Part shown: piece after piece, positions 41,401-52,530 of the stretch
Layout: every line of letters begins with the position of its first letter
Numbering within the stretch: the first letter of the stretch is position 1
Source: Astrothelium macrocarpum
Lineage: Eukaryota > Ascomycota > Dothideomycetes > Trypetheliales > Trypetheliaceae
Reading direction: 5' to 3'
NCBI GenBank assembly: GCA_021030915.1
Contig: JAGEMR010000040.1
Span: 1 to 64,000 of the forward strand
DNA: 64,000 bases
Position numbers and translations under genes: made by a program
The notes under the pieces: generated by a model
What the model was told of the DNA's origin: nothing
Databases searched by the model: none
The model's input: the letters and a program-made list of their open reading frames with translations, nothing else

Positions 41401-43908
41401 CAGGACAAGAAAACGCCACTTTCGCATTTTCAGAAGCATCAAGTCATTGATGTCAAAATCATTGGAATTCACAATTCAAGAACACACCGATTTCTGCCCG
41501 TATCGCATCGTCAGGGTGGCAATCCTGTCTTTGAATTAACAGCAAAGCCAGCAGCGCAGGCTTCAGATGGTAGCGACGTATTGACATTGGACAAGCTCAA
41601 AGCTGGATCCTCTATCCTTGCTTTTGTGAACAATGTGATAGAAACACACGTATGGGTGACTGTATCACCGAGTGTCAAGGGTCGGATCGAGCTGTTGGAC
41701 CTCTCAGAGGACGTTTCAGTTTTGAAAGACCTCAGCTCCAATTTTCCAACTGGTGCTGCTCTCACCGTTCGTGTCAAAATGATCGACTTACCCAACAGTC
41801 GGTTAGATTTGATCGCTATTTCGCGTCGAAAGCCAGAAGGCTTGACTTTGAACGATATATCCAAAGGCATGATCATCGCGGGTCAGGTTGTCAAATCTAC
41901 GGAAAGTGCTGTTAACGTTCGACTCGGTAACTCAATCATTGGGACAGTCGGCTTGACCCAGCTCGCGGATGATTATTCGGAAGCAAATCCATCAATATTC
42001 CAGCGGCACGAAATCATTCGTGTTTGCGTCCTCGATATTGATGCCACTAATCAAAAATTGAGCCTCTCAACAAGGCCGTCGATGGTTCTGAGCTCGTCTC
42101 TACCAGTGACGGATCCTCACATATCGAGCCTCTCACAGCTCAAAGTCAGCAACATTGTCCGCGGCTTTGTCAAGCACACTTCCGAAAAGGGCTTATTTGT
42201 AAGGCTAGGTCCTAATGTGACGGGATTCGTGCATATATCTGATCTGTCCGATGCTTACCTGAAAGACTGGAAGTCTGATTTTAACATTAATCAATTGATT
42301 CGAGGAAAAGTCACGAGCATAGACGCAGAGCTGAATTTTATTCAAATGAGTCTGAAAGCCTCCGTGCTCGACAAAGACTACGTTGAACCTCTAAAGTTCG
42401 AAGACATGGAACGTGGGCAAATCGTGACTGGCAAGATCCGGAAGGTAGAAGACTTTGGGGTATTCATTGTCGTTGACAACTCTCGCAATGTTAGCGGATT
42501 ATGTCATCGTAGTGAAATGGCCGAGAACAAAGTCGCGGATGTCAAAGGTCTATACGAAGAAGGTGATCAAGTCAAGGCCATTGTACTGAAAGTGGATCGT
42601 GAAAAGAAACGCATTAGCTTCGGACTAAAAGCATCGTACTTTCAGGATGAAAGTGGAGTCGACGATGTACACGAACTAAATGAAGAGGATTCGGAAAGTG
42701 AGAGTGGCGTCCGACTCGACAATGCAATTGCAATGGACGGTTCTGGCTCAGAGGCTGAAGACTTCGATCCTGGCTTTGAGGATAACGACGAAGACGAAGT
42801 AATTGATGATGACGATCCTATGGACATCGATGATGATGTTTCTGATGACGACGACGCACATCAAAACTCGGTTCTTGAGGGATTGTCGACCACCGGCTTT
42901 AATTGGGACGGGGATACTGCGGACAGCACGAGCTTTGGTCAGATTGGCACATTTTCTGAAACCCATGATGACAAGAGCATTCAAAGCCAAAAGCGCAAAC
43001 CCTATGGCCCAGATATTGATCGAACAGGAACTCTCGACAGCAACGGCCCACAATCCGCCGAAGACTTTGAGAGACAGCTCCTCGGCCAACCCAACTCATC
43101 CTCCCTCTGGATCCAATACATGGCGCACCAACTCCAACTCGGCGAAACCGACAGCGCCCGCGCCCTCGCAGAACGCGCGCTCAAAACCATCAACATGCGC
43201 GAAGAAGAAGAAAAAGCCAACCTCTGGATCGCATACCTCAACCTCGAGACGACCTACGGCGACAGCGCCTCCCTCGACGCCATCTTCCAGCGCGCATGCA
43301 CCTACGCCGACGCGCAAACCATGCACGAGCGCCTCGCCAGCATCCTCATCGACGCGCGCAAGCTCCCGGAAGCCGACGCCCTCTTCCAGTCCATGACGCG
43401 CAACACGTCCTTCAACGCCCACCCGGCCCTCTGGCTCAACTACGCGACTTTCCTCCTCACCACGCTCGACGCGCCCGAGCGCGCCCGCCACCTCCTCCAG
43501 CGCGCCACCCAGTCCGTGCCCGCGCGCCTGCACCGCCATCTGACGACGCGCTTCGCCGCGCTGGAGTTCGCGTCGCCGCACGGCGAGCCCGAGCGCGGGC
43601 GCACGGTGCTCGAGGGCCTGCTGGCTGCGTTTCCGCGCCGTGGCGACCTGTGGGATCAGTATGTCGATCTGGAGATAAGGTGTGGCGAGGTGGGGAATGT
43701 GAGGCGGCTGTTTGAGAGGATGACGAGTGGTGGGGAGGGCGCTGGCGCTGCTGCCGGGGCGAAGATGAAGGCGAAGAGGGCGCGGTTTGTGTTTCGGAGG
43801 TGGATGGAGTTTGAGGAGGAGAAGGGTGGGAAGGAGCGGGTGGAGTATGTGCGGAAGAGGGCGGAGGAGTTTGTGGAGAAGTTGAGGGGGGAGAAGGGGG
43901 GGGATTGA
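38437..43908 (+). CDS. RRP5: rRNA biogenesis protein Rrp5
   Basis: 1823 aa in a single exon from the ATG in CGCCATGGCCCC. Rrp5 is a nucleolar scaffold needed for pre-rRNA cleavage at A0-A2 and A3, linking small- and large-subunit assembly. A Lys/Arg-rich N-terminus (PAKRRADAEQ, RKKARKE) is followed by about a dozen S1 RNA-binding repeats, seen as recurring G-[FV]-x-P/V-x-x-[EQ]L and G-Q-x-[IV]-x-[GA] elements (for example GSLVLGQVAQITSRDVALTL; NIVRGFVKHTSEKGLFVRLG; GQIVTGKIRKVEDFGVFIVV). An acidic Asp-rich linker follows. The last ~280 residues are HAT/TPR-like helices starting at SAEDFERQLL and containing SSLWIQYMAHQLQL, NLWIAYLNLETTYG and PALWLNYATFLL. Length and order match yeast Rrp5 (1729 aa). 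The last 800 bp are strongly GC-rich (patch 3). Confidence 0.97.
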   Translation: MAPAKRRADAEQPRRENSGPARKKARKELSSSEPKSQVSKQSPALREPIKPKKSISQSSLLQNEEKSFPRGGASVLTPLEYKQIKIEAERDVLFENRASKAHDEEDYGSDEGDNGRLAQHAAKQKHGSKKRKRSQVSATTAATAVPEDNRKIESLSFRNLVPGSLVLGQVAQITSRDVALTLPNNLTGFLPLTSVSDRLNQRIETILALSDVEGSDDTHDEDDVNLKDYFRIGQYIRARVTSNSDELATNGTKSKRRIELSVNPRQTNVEVAASDITIGSTLQAEVVSVEDRGFVMDLGLTNNSLTAFVPLQELDSNINPSDVKEGTVWLCVVTALGTNRKTVQLSASQQRIGDVQKSNFISDMPKLDNLLPGTAVQMLVTSTSSSGICGKVAGLVDATADWIHSRAGAQSDPDTTLAKVGSKVKARIICTFPESESKVIVSLLGHLLSLSQPIDRNDSTVQSALDLLPISHIVEAVTVEKIIPKHGLVLDLGNGLHGFTHISRLSNDRVDSLSETTGPFKIGSIHRARVISFNSMDGFFIMSLEQKILEQPFLRLEDVRIGQPVNGGIEKIIINSDGVGGLLINLAEGITGFVPEIHLADVRLQHPERKFREGMHVSGRVLSVNLEKRTVKLTLKKTLINYSTIWTNYEQISLKSKSVGTLVSLSQSGAVVQFFGDVRGFLPVSEMSEAYIKDPNDHFHVGQTVTVTVQSVDPEQKRMTVSCRDPSRKSLHEHGLEDEGPVGSFVKASVTEKTDRHFTLELAGSGRPAILRLGHLTDGTEQKNNSAWKRIHVGQKLQDVLLLDASPKRKLAILSKKPSLLKAARAGKLLSSFQDVRSDQSVEGFVRNITTEAVFVEFGGGVVGMLPKKQLTDEMLQIPNFGLHIDQSIKVRIHQIDHQQQRFTVSMKEEKHGKHDAANMDSKNGGTTEIIVQNPVDGVSTSMANYMLGARTKARINSIKDTQLNVQLADKVHGRVDISEIFDKWEDIQDKKTPLSHFQKHQVIDVKIIGIHNSRTHRFLPVSHRQGGNPVFELTAKPAAQASDGSDVLTLDKLKAGSSILAFVNNVIETHVWVTVSPSVKGRIELLDLSEDVSVLKDLSSNFPTGAALTVRVKMIDLPNSRLDLIAISRRKPEGLTLNDISKGMIIAGQVVKSTESAVNVRLGNSIIGTVGLTQLADDYSEANPSIFQRHEIIRVCVLDIDATNQKLSLSTRPSMVLSSSLPVTDPHISSLSQLKVSNIVRGFVKHTSEKGLFVRLGPNVTGFVHISDLSDAYLKDWKSDFNINQLIRGKVTSIDAELNFIQMSLKASVLDKDYVEPLKFEDMERGQIVTGKIRKVEDFGVFIVVDNSRNVSGLCHRSEMAENKVADVKGLYEEGDQVKAIVLKVDREKKRISFGLKASYFQDESGVDDVHELNEEDSESESGVRLDNAIAMDGSGSEAEDFDPGFEDNDEDEVIDDDDPMDIDDDVSDDDDAHQNSVLEGLSTTGFNWDGDTADSTSFGQIGTFSETHDDKSIQSQKRKPYGPDIDRTGTLDSNGPQSAEDFERQLLGQPNSSSLWIQYMAHQLQLGETDSARALAERALKTINMREEEEKANLWIAYLNLETTYGDSASLDAIFQRACTYADAQTMHERLASILIDARKLPEADALFQSMTRNTSFNAHPALWLNYATFLLTTLDAPERARHLLQRATQSVPARLHRHLTTRFAALEFASPHGEPERGRTVLEGLLAAFPRRGDLWDQYVDLEIRCGEVGNVRRLFERMTSGGEGAGAAAGAKMKAKRARFVFRRWMEFEEEKGGKERVEYVRKRAEEFVEKLRGEKGGD

Positions 43909-43910
43909 GG
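43080..43910. other. GC-rich patch with C-to-G skew switch (patch 3)
   Basis: The 3' end of RRP5: strongly C-rich to about 43570, then strongly G-rich to the stop codon. The change in codon choice at 43080 is abrupt and coincides with the start of the HAT-repeat region. Confidence 0.78.
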
Positions 43911-45788
43911 TGGAGAGCTGGTTTTCTGCATGGAGAGGCTGGGGACACTGGGAAACTGGCTCTGCGCAAGGAAGTTCAGCTGTTGGTCTTGCGTTGACAA
44001 ACTGATGGGTTAGGCGTATGAATAAGGGAAGTAGTGCATAGTTCCACGGGGTACTATCAGAAATGTCACTTTGGTAGCGATTTTGCTCTGGAACGCATAA
44101 CATTTTCAAATCACTCAACGCCGTAGTAGGCGGCAAAATGTGTTGACTACTGGATTTGAAGCTGTTCAATGAATTAATTTAGGCAGGTCTTTACGGAACT
44201 CTCGAATAGCTTGAAACCAAACTTGGAGGTTAGTCTGTGAGTAAGGTACCTCACGAGTGACATTACTGGGCACCTTCCATAGTATGCCTCCCAGTTATAG
44301 TACCCTGTCTATCGAGCGTTACATAACCTCCAGGGATGGCATTTGGAGATAGTTTAGATTTCGCTACGTAGATTAGATATGCAAAAGATTCATTAAATGG
44401 CAAAAGGGAGCGAAGGAATCTCATTGGAAGTTGGGCTTGTCTATTCTCCTGCAAAGGTAGGCCCACTATAGCGTCGCGCAGGATGAATATCTGGGTGAAG
44501 CCACTGCCGAGAACCTTAAACAACCCCTGGCTCATGGATTTGGCTAATGATGATCAATCACTGGACATTCAAATTGATAGGTTCGCGCGAAGTTCGGTTC
44601 CTCCGAGCCGACTTGGCAATAGGTGTGAAGATGGAGGGTGCATGTTCTGCTGGTCAATGAAGGAGGATATTATTTTCATAATCCTTTTGACGCATGTTCA
44701 AATTTTAGGTAATATACATGTACTCGGCAAACCTACATCTCTGCGGCGAGATGTGATTGGGCCGAGTAGTGAACATAATCGGAAAGGATTGGTTCAAGGC
44801 CAGATGAGCTGGCTAAATTCAGGGGCTTGATAATCGACAAAAGCTTATTTCGTAATATTTGATCCGGCTTATTCTCTCTGCAACGCGTGGTTCGAGGTCG
44901 TTCGAGTCCGCCTACTCGCCCGTTTCGCCGCAATACGTCCCCCTTCCGTCCTGTTTATAGAGAGCAAGACTGACGTGGCTGACAGCACAAGTGTTGTGAG
45001 CAGCAGCGCTTACATGTTCGCGGCTATTATCTTGTATTGCATAAAGTTGCGCAAATGGGTTGATGAGCCGGTGTTCCGCGCTGGTGATATCCCAGAATCG
45101 CTGCAAGGGCAAGCAATTCGTAGCTCGCTCTGCGCGCACGTTCTCGCTTGATTGGTAACGACCGCACACTGGCAATGATGGTGTGATGGGTTGCCTGCCT
45201 TGACCGCTCTGCCCTTGCGATTCTGCAATTCTTCGACGCCTAGACCAGAAGCAGTGATGAGCAGTCAGGCTGCGTGTCCGGACAGGGCCGGTGATGGTCC
45301 ATCGGAGGGACTGTGGTCATTATAATCTCGCACAAGGAGGAAGCGCCAGACGTGGTTGGTCCCGCAACTAGTCAGACTCGTCCGGCTGGGCAAAGAGCGG
45401 TAAAACATAGCCGCAGACAACGGCGATGCTAGTGTGTTGCGGGGCCAGGCACTGAGGAGTGTGGCGGATGAGGGTCAACCTGGTTCTGCTGGCGGGTGTT
45501 TCTTTGGCATCCGCCCATCGTGACGTCCCGCTGCCGTCCACCGAGTCGCTCCATCTGCTATATGAACTTTTCTCGCGTAACTTGATTGCCGACACGACAC
45601 CTGATCCTACCGATGCTCATCTCACCCTGGCTAGCTTGCTTCCAATCGTTCGCTGCAATCGTGACATGGGTTGTGGCCGGAGCCTAAGCCTTATCGGAAC
45701 GCGAAGAAGTAGCAACGGTTGAACCTGTCCACGCTCCCAAGCAATTGGCTCAATTCGTCTCTCTGCCTTCAGACCCAATGTCGCACTC
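43909..45788. other. Long intergenic region between RRP5 and KCS1
   Basis: About 1.9 kb with no gene I can support. Open frames at 44263-44535 (minus), 44483-44830 (plus) and 45459-45722 (plus) lack domains and splice logic. The right half probably holds the KCS1 promoter and a long 5'-UTR; the C/T-rich stretch before 45789 is typical of that. No tRNA or snoRNA passed inspection. Confidence 0.4.
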
Positions 45789-48700
45789 ATGTCCTCAGCT
45801 TCCTCTCCTTTCGAAAATGCCTCAACCCCCCGACCCCACCATGGCCAACGCCCAAAGCCTGCCACTTCTACCTCTCAAAATGCCCGCCCTTCTCCGTCAA
45901 GCTCGCATTCGCGGGAGGTAACACCACGCCCAATTGCACACACTGGCAGGTCCAGGACCGCTCCGAGCCTCGATGCTGTTGCAGCTTCGTCCCGGCTTGA
46001 AGCTTCAGGCCGGCCCCAGTTGAATGAACGAGACAGCATCTTCGCCACCAACTACGTTCCTGCCAGCAGTCCTGACTCTCCACCTACCTTCCCCGCCGTA
46101 TTGGATTCCCTAAATCGGCCATATAGTGACGGTAGCGAAAACCGAAAAGGAAAGACGTCGACGAGCATGTCCGCTTCTGGTGTGAAGATTCAGTCTGTCA
46201 AACCTGTGCACCACGAGCACGTCTCCTCTTTTTCCCTTTCATCATCTGCGGATCAGCAGGGTTTTATCAGACGCAGCATACCACACGATAGAAGCAAGAG
46301 ACTGAGTGTACCATTGCAAGATATATTGCTGGGCAAAGTAAGTAATCACAACCCAGCCGTCGAATCAGAAACAACTTTATGGCAAAGCGGCAATTATGAA
46401 CCATTCGCTAGAAAGAACGTGGCACCAACCATTGCCTCTTTCAATACGCAAGGTCATGGCGTTCGACCAAAGACTGCTGGCGATCTAGATGCGCATACCG
46501 AGCGAATGAGATATAGGTCTTGGCGAGAGGGAAAGCCTGTCTACCCGGGAAGAAGGTCGGCCTATACTCCACCAGAATCTGTTTTTGAGGATACGTCATA
46601 TTTGGAGAAAAGTATTGCTGCGAAACTACCAAAGGCAGAGCCAACTGTACATCCTCGTAGCCGGAAAGCCTCTCATTACCTTGGCTTGTTTATGCATCAC
46701 GGAGCAGCAGAAGAGCCTCATTCACAAGAAGATTCACAACAAGGAACTGCTGGAGACCAGGATAACAAATATGTAGGCGGAACCAGTCACGAATCTGCTC
46801 AAACCCGTGCATTGTGTTCCCCTCATCAGGTAGATGCCAAGCCCGCGCCTGACAAAGCCCAACTTGGCGATTATGGATCTAGTGAGCCATACAATAAAGA
46901 AGATGCCTACGGAGGTTCGACAAGGCAAGATGGTACATCATGCTTAACGGAGGCAACTGTCAGTGGTCGAGGCATGGGGTCACCAGATCTATTTGCCTCT
47001 GTATCTCAACATCTTGGCTCTACAGCAGGTGACGAATCCAATCGGCAGATACCGTATGCCTTGAACGAAGAGATAAGAAACAAGCATAGTTTAACTCCAA
47101 TCCCGGGGAAAGGAACATCGTTTCCGCCTAGTGTCGGGACGATGGTAGCCGAGCGAATAAAGTCCGAGTCGGGAAAGAAGACAGGGCCAGACTGCAGTGT
47201 TGATGTACAAGACTACTTTGGAAGTGGCTTAGGCACTAATAAGAGCGGAACCAGAAAGGTGGGAGGCCGTCCGGATGAAGATGAGGAATCTGAAAAGGAA
47301 CACATTTCATCTGCTCTCTATTTTCCTCATCGTACACCTGGGCTTGCCGATTCTGCAGCGTTTGAAGAAAATACTCCAAAGGATAGTACCGATTTGCGAA
47401 AAGTTGTCACAGATGTACCTATTCAGAGAGCTCCTAGCTGGACACAAGAGCGGCGACCATCAAGGCTGGATGAAGTAGAAATCTCATTGCAGTCACAGAA
47501 TGAAAGACATCATCTACACGGAGAGCTTCAGCGTTCTCGCCCGCGTGCTGAGACTCTGGCAAGACGACTTATAAGTCCGCCTGACGGGACACTCTCAGCC
47601 TCAGAATCCGAACAAGATTCTGTCGATGAATTCGCCCAGCCGAATGGCTATCAATCTAGCAATGTTGATGAACAAGAAATTGCGTCCACGGTTTCTCCTG
47701 AGCAGCGAAGAGCTCGTACTGTACAACAAGAGCAAGACAATGTACCGCTGGGCGCGGTCGAGCTTAAGCCATTTAGCCATCAAGTTGGGGGCCATAGCAC
47801 CGTCTATCGCTTCTCGCGTCGGGCCGTGTGTAAGCAGCTGAACAATCGGGAGAACGTCTTTTATGAGACTATTGAGCGGCAACATCCGGAGCTACTCGAT
47901 TTCATGCCAAGGTATGAGTCATCCTGCTCACGTGTGATACTTTGACCAGATTTGCTTCTTTTTGATTTCTTTTCGTCTTGGCAAATTCATAACTGACACT
48001 GCTCCTTTACAGGTACATAGGCGTTCTGAATGTGACTTTTCGCAAAGAACGTAAAAAGACGAAATCGGGTCAAGACTCAAGCAAAGATCAGGATGTTGGC
48101 TCGACCAAAGAAGCAAATAAAAAGGCACAGGGTGCAAGTGATGCAAGAATGGCTAATTCAGACATTGTGAAGTCCAAAACGCAGAGTGGTGATGAGCCGC
48201 GTGTTTTTAGCCACCAGCAACAGAATAACCAAGTGCCTCAAGTAATATTTGAAAACAATAGGCATATAATTCCCGAGAGCCTTTTTCCACTTTCTCCGCA
48301 ACGGATGGCTTCTCGCACGCCGCCTCTTCAACGTAGTGGAGGATCTCGGAAATCGCATCTCCTGCGACATTCTACAGATATACTTCCAAGCGGCAGCAGT
48401 CGGACCAATTCCGATGATTCAAGTCCTAGTCGACCTTCTATAAAGCAATTTTCCAGTTGGGGTGCTACGACTGTCAACAGGACACTGCAAGAACAGGTAT
48501 TGAGAGAAGTTTTTGCTCCGCCCATTATCCATCACCATCATCATCACCATCGTCACCGAGCCCATCATTCTGTCTCTGTCAGGAAACTTGGCCGCGATGA
48601 CACTAAGCGAGTGATTGGGTCTGCGCCAATTGAGGGATCTGGCCGAAGAATGAGCACCGGTATTCCGAGAATACCCACCGTACTGTCCGACAAAGAAGTT

Positions 48701-50255
48701 TCGGTACTTCACAATCCAGATTCGGGGCTTGCGGCCGAAGCAGACGCTCAGTCTGATGGTGGTCATCCGTTGACCCCGCTGACGGCGTTGACAACGACAG
48801 ATTTTGCAGAAGGAGAGGACAAGGCCAAGGTAAATGGTGTGTTGGATTCTGGAGTAAATTCAGGAGTGCCGCGGCGACGCCATTCTGGTATGGGTCTTCG
48901 AAGAAAGCCTTACGATGTCAATTGCAACAAAAGGAGTAATTTAGAGTATTACGAAGATGAAGGCTACGGGGGTGATCACGAAGATGAGGTTTTCCCAATG
49001 GATGAAGATCATGGAAAGTCACTGCGCAAAACGTTGTCTTTGAGTCGAACTCAAAGTGGACAGGGGATAATCGATGGCGAAGCTATGTCATTAGATGATG
49101 TCCTACCAATGCAGCAGACATCGTATCCAACTCCGCCTCCGGAACCCGATGTCGATCCAACAACAATGTCTTTGCTCCCACCTTTGAATCCGGAGCAAGC
49201 TCAGGTCCGACCAGACAGCCGCGTCCAACATTTCATCCTACTCGAGGACCTCACGGCGGGGATGTCCCGTCCATGCGTGCTTGACCTCAAAATGGGCACC
49301 AGGCAATACGGTGTGGATGCAGATGAAAAGAAACAGCGGTCTCAGCGACGCAAATGCCAAATGACGACATCGAAACAGCTCGGCGTCCGAGTGTGCGGGA
49401 TGCAGGTGTGGAATGTCAAAACGCAGAGTTACGTTTTCGAAGACAAGTATTTCGGACGAGATTTACGGGCCGGTGGTGAGTTTCAGGCTGCATTACGGCG
49501 ATTCTTCTTCGACGGCATCGGACTCCGCGAGGCACGACGCCACATTCCACGAGTGCTCGAAGAGATTGAGCGACTCGAAGGCATCATCAAGAACTTGCCG
49601 GGATACAGATTCTACGCCAGCAGTCTTCTGATGCTATACGATCGTGGCGACGAAGATGGCAGGTCTTCTGCCTTGAACAGTCGTCGAGCATCCTTTGAAC
49701 GCAAAGACGGAATAGGGACGGAAGAAGCAGGGCAAAAAGCCTCGATTATGTTGAAAATTGTCGACTTTGCAAACTGCATCACGGCGGAAGACACGCGAGC
49801 GGCAAATGCCAAGTGCCCACCACATGTGCGCTGGGGCATCGACAAAGGCTATCTACGGGGCCTGAGGTCGCTACGAATGTACTTTCAGCAGATTTTCAAA
49901 GACGTACAAGATCAGCGATTTGTGGTACGGGGAGAAGGTGTGGGGGGCGCAGTGGAAGAAGGCAATGTCAGTCATGGTACGACAAGGGAAGGATGGAGTG
50001 AGGCGGTCATGGATAATACTGGAGATGTTAGTGAGTGAGAGAAGGATTACTTACTTTTTACTATCTCGTCGAGCATCATCCGGGCGTTTATACTAGCTCA
50101 CAACGCATGGCTTCCCAATCATTGCAGGCGGTTCTCGTTCTTCCATTCCATCTACTCCTGCGCTGATACCTCGGAAGCATGGCGTTGGGCGGGACTCTGT
50201 CTTGGAGGATATGGCGCTTATTGAGCAGACTGTACATAGATGGACTAGAGAATGA
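45789..50255 (+). CDS. KCS1: Inositol hexakisphosphate kinase, Kcs1-like
   Basis: Three exons, 45789-47911, 48013-50030 and 50128-50255 (introns 101 and 97 nt), give 1422 aa. Kcs1 phosphorylates InsP6 (and InsP5) to 5-diphosphoinositol phosphates, which signal phosphate status through SPX domains. A very long disordered N-terminal region ends at HQVGGHSTVYRF, the start of the kinase fold (GGH..., then VCKQLNNRENVFYETIE). Intron 1 splits FMPR/YIGVLNVTF. A large disordered insert follows, with a His run near 48531 and acidic patches. The catalytic core then resumes: HFILLEDLTAGMSRPCVLDL with the inositol-kinase PxxxDxKxG motif (PCVLDLKMG), later KIVDFANC with the metal-binding Asp. The third exon supplies a C-terminal tail (SIPSTPALIPRK...) that a reading through its donor would lose. 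Start context is fair. Confidence 0.93.
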
Positions 50256-50605
50256 AGCAGAAACAAATATGAACAAGAAATCTAATATAAAACTGGCCAA
50301 CAAAGTCGATGCACGTTAAGCGCTGTGCATTGCAATCTCCCCATGGACCGTGCACTCAGCTCGGCGTCCTGCTGTCGTCTGCTGCATCACACCTGACCCT
50401 CCCAGCCTTCTACATGACCTCTCATCCTATTCTTCCATTATGACCTGATGAGCATTTTCTTATCCTTGATTTTGGTGTTTTGGCATTTGTCCCGATTTTC
50501 AGCATTTTGCCGCATGTTGTTGCCTTGTTACTCATATCATTTGTTATTTGTATTTCCTAGATACCCCCCAGCCACTTGGATTTCTCGCGATATATATTCT
50601 TAGCA
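50256..50605. promoter_or_regulatory. Intergenic region upstream of the Mch1-like gene
   Basis: 350 bp with C/T-rich tracts (CATCACACCTGACCCTCCC, TTGTTATTTG) as in fungal promoters. No gene seen. Confidence 0.4.
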
Positions 50606-52434
50606 ATGCCCTCTCAACAAAATTCCATCGACAAACGCGATTTCCATAGAGCCCGTGAATCTTCGAGACCTCTCCTCAGTCAGGACGACAGCGCCGAGAG
50701 CTCCAACCGAACCAGTCAAGACAATAGCTATGCCGGTAGCTTCTTTGAACAAGTTGCTGAAGGTATCCAGGAGCAGGATAGAAAGAGGATGAGCAGAGAG
50801 GTGGTACGATGGGCAAGCTTCGTATGGGCAATCATCGAGTGGCATGTCGAGCCAAGCCAGCCTCTCCAGAGCAGCAAACTAACTTCATCTCTAGTCTATG
50901 CGCTGGCTCGATAACAGCTTACTCGCTATACGGTCACTTATTTCAAACACACCTACTCTACTCGCAGTACCGTGTCAACATCATCTCCATCACCGCTGAA
51001 ATTGCCATGTACCTTCCTGTTCCTCTCTTCGGCCTGCTGTGCGATCGATATGGCCCGTCTCCCTCGTCAATTGTGTCTGGATGTCTCTTCGGACTTGGAT
51101 ATCTTTTAGCTGCTTTTACATACAAGAGTGGACCTCCCTCGGACTCAGGGAATGGCGACAAGCATGGCTGGCCTTTTGGCGTCATGGTCCTTGCATTTGT
51201 AACAATCGGCATGGGTACAAGCAGCATGTATCTATCCGCCGTAACAACCTGCGCCAAGAATTTCGGAAGAGGAAAACACAAAGGCTTCGCACTCGCCATG
51301 CCCATTGCAGCCTTCGGACTAAGCGGCATGTGGCAAAGCCAAGTCGGCGAGAAGCTCCTCTACGAAACCCGCCCCGACGGCAGCAGAGGCGACGTGGACG
51401 TCCACCGCTTCTTCCTCTTCCTCGGCATCACCTTGCTCAGCGCGGGCCTTATCGGCGGCATCATGCTGCGCATCGTCGACGAGGACGAAATCATCGACGA
51501 AGCCGTGTCTGAGCTCGAACGCAGCGGCCTCCTCGAAGAAAGCGGCTTCCTCCCATCCGCAGCCGAAAACGGCACCAACGGCTACGGCACCATCGCACCC
51601 AACGGCCATCCCTCCTCCTCCGCAGACGAAGAAGCAGCATCGTCATCCCCCGCGCACAAACCCCATCCCCCAACCACCACCAAAAAGACCCGTCTCCTCA
51701 ACGCCGCCACCCGCCGCTTCCTCGCCGACCACACCATGTGGTGGCTGGCCGCGGGCTTCTTCCTGGTCGCCGGGCCCGGCGAGGCCTTCATCAACAACCT
51801 CGGCAGCATCCTGCCGAGCCTCTCCTCCTCGCCGCACAACACGCCGCCCGCCACGTCCGCCGCGACGCACGTCTCCATCGTCGCTGTGACCAGCACGGCC
51901 GCGCGCATCGTCACGGGCACCGCGTCCGATCTCCTCGCGCCAACCTCCCCGCCCTCAGCATCCTCCTCGGGCAAGCGTCGCTGCAAGCTCTCGCGCATCC
52001 CGCTGCTCCTCGCGGCCACGCTGCTGCTGTCGCTCGGCCAGCTGCTGCTGGCGAGTGGCGCGCTGGCGGGCCACGCGGAGCGGTTTTGGATCGTGTCGGC
52101 CGCGATTGGCGCGGGGTATGGGGCTGCGTTCAGTCTGGTGCCGATCGTCATCGGCACGGTGTGGGGCGTGGAGAACTTTGGCACGAACTGGGGGGTCGTG
52201 GCCATGGTGCCGGCAGGCGGGGCCGCGCTGTGGAGCGCGGTGTATGCGGGTGTGTATCAGGCGAATGCGGGACGGGATGAGGATGGTGGCGGTGGGGAGA
52301 GGATGTGCTATGGGAGGGAGTGCTATGCGGTGACGTTTTGGTGTATGGCGGTGAGCGTGTGGGTGGCGTGTGGGCTGTGGGTGTGGGCGTGGCGGGGACC
52401 GGGGGGGTGGCGGAAGAGAGGGATTGCGGTTTGA
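50606..52434 (+). CDS. MCH1: Major facilitator superfamily transporter, Mch1-like
   Basis: Two exons, 50606-50838 and 50895-52434 (56-nt intron), give 590 aa. A hydrophilic N-terminus of about 75 residues leads into SFVWAIID|LCAGSITAYSLYGHLFQ, where the intron splits the first membrane segment. Signature blocks follow: LLYSQYRVNIISITAEIAMY, LPVPLFGLLCDRYGP with the loop 2-3 D-R motif, GMGTSSMYLSAVTTCAKNFG, and KGFALAMPIAAFGLSGMWQS. A variable cytoplasmic loop sits between the two six-helix halves. Yeast Mch1 is a monocarboxylate-transporter-like protein of the vacuole with no proven substrate; the fungal family keeps this exact start of the first helix. The substrate is unknown here. The second half is encoded by very GC-rich DNA (patch 4). 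Confidence 0.88.
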
Positions 52435-52530
52435 TGTTTGGTTTTGGCTCGGGCTTGGGTTCTGCGTGGCGGAGGAGGAGGAAACGGGATGGCGGAGAGC
52501 GGGAAGGGAGGGGGGAGGGGGGGAAATGTT
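51300..52530. other. GC-rich patch with C-to-G skew switch (patch 4)
   Basis: The second two-thirds of the transporter gene: C-rich to about 52030, then increasingly G-rich through the stop codon to about 52530, so the skew extends beyond the coding region. Confidence 0.78.

Noticed and set aside
43096..44169. Long minus-strand frame over the RRP5 3' end
   Set aside because: A shadow caused by high G+C; amino-acid composition is unbalanced and RRP5's HAT repeats account for the DNA.
44890..44930. tRNA-like T-arm word (GTTCGAGTCC)
   Set aside because: The flanking five-base stem does not pair and no acceptor, D or anticodon arm could be placed.
45250..45320. Possible box C/D snoRNA (GTGATGA near 45254)
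   Set aside because: No D box (CTGA) at a suitable distance and no terminal stem.
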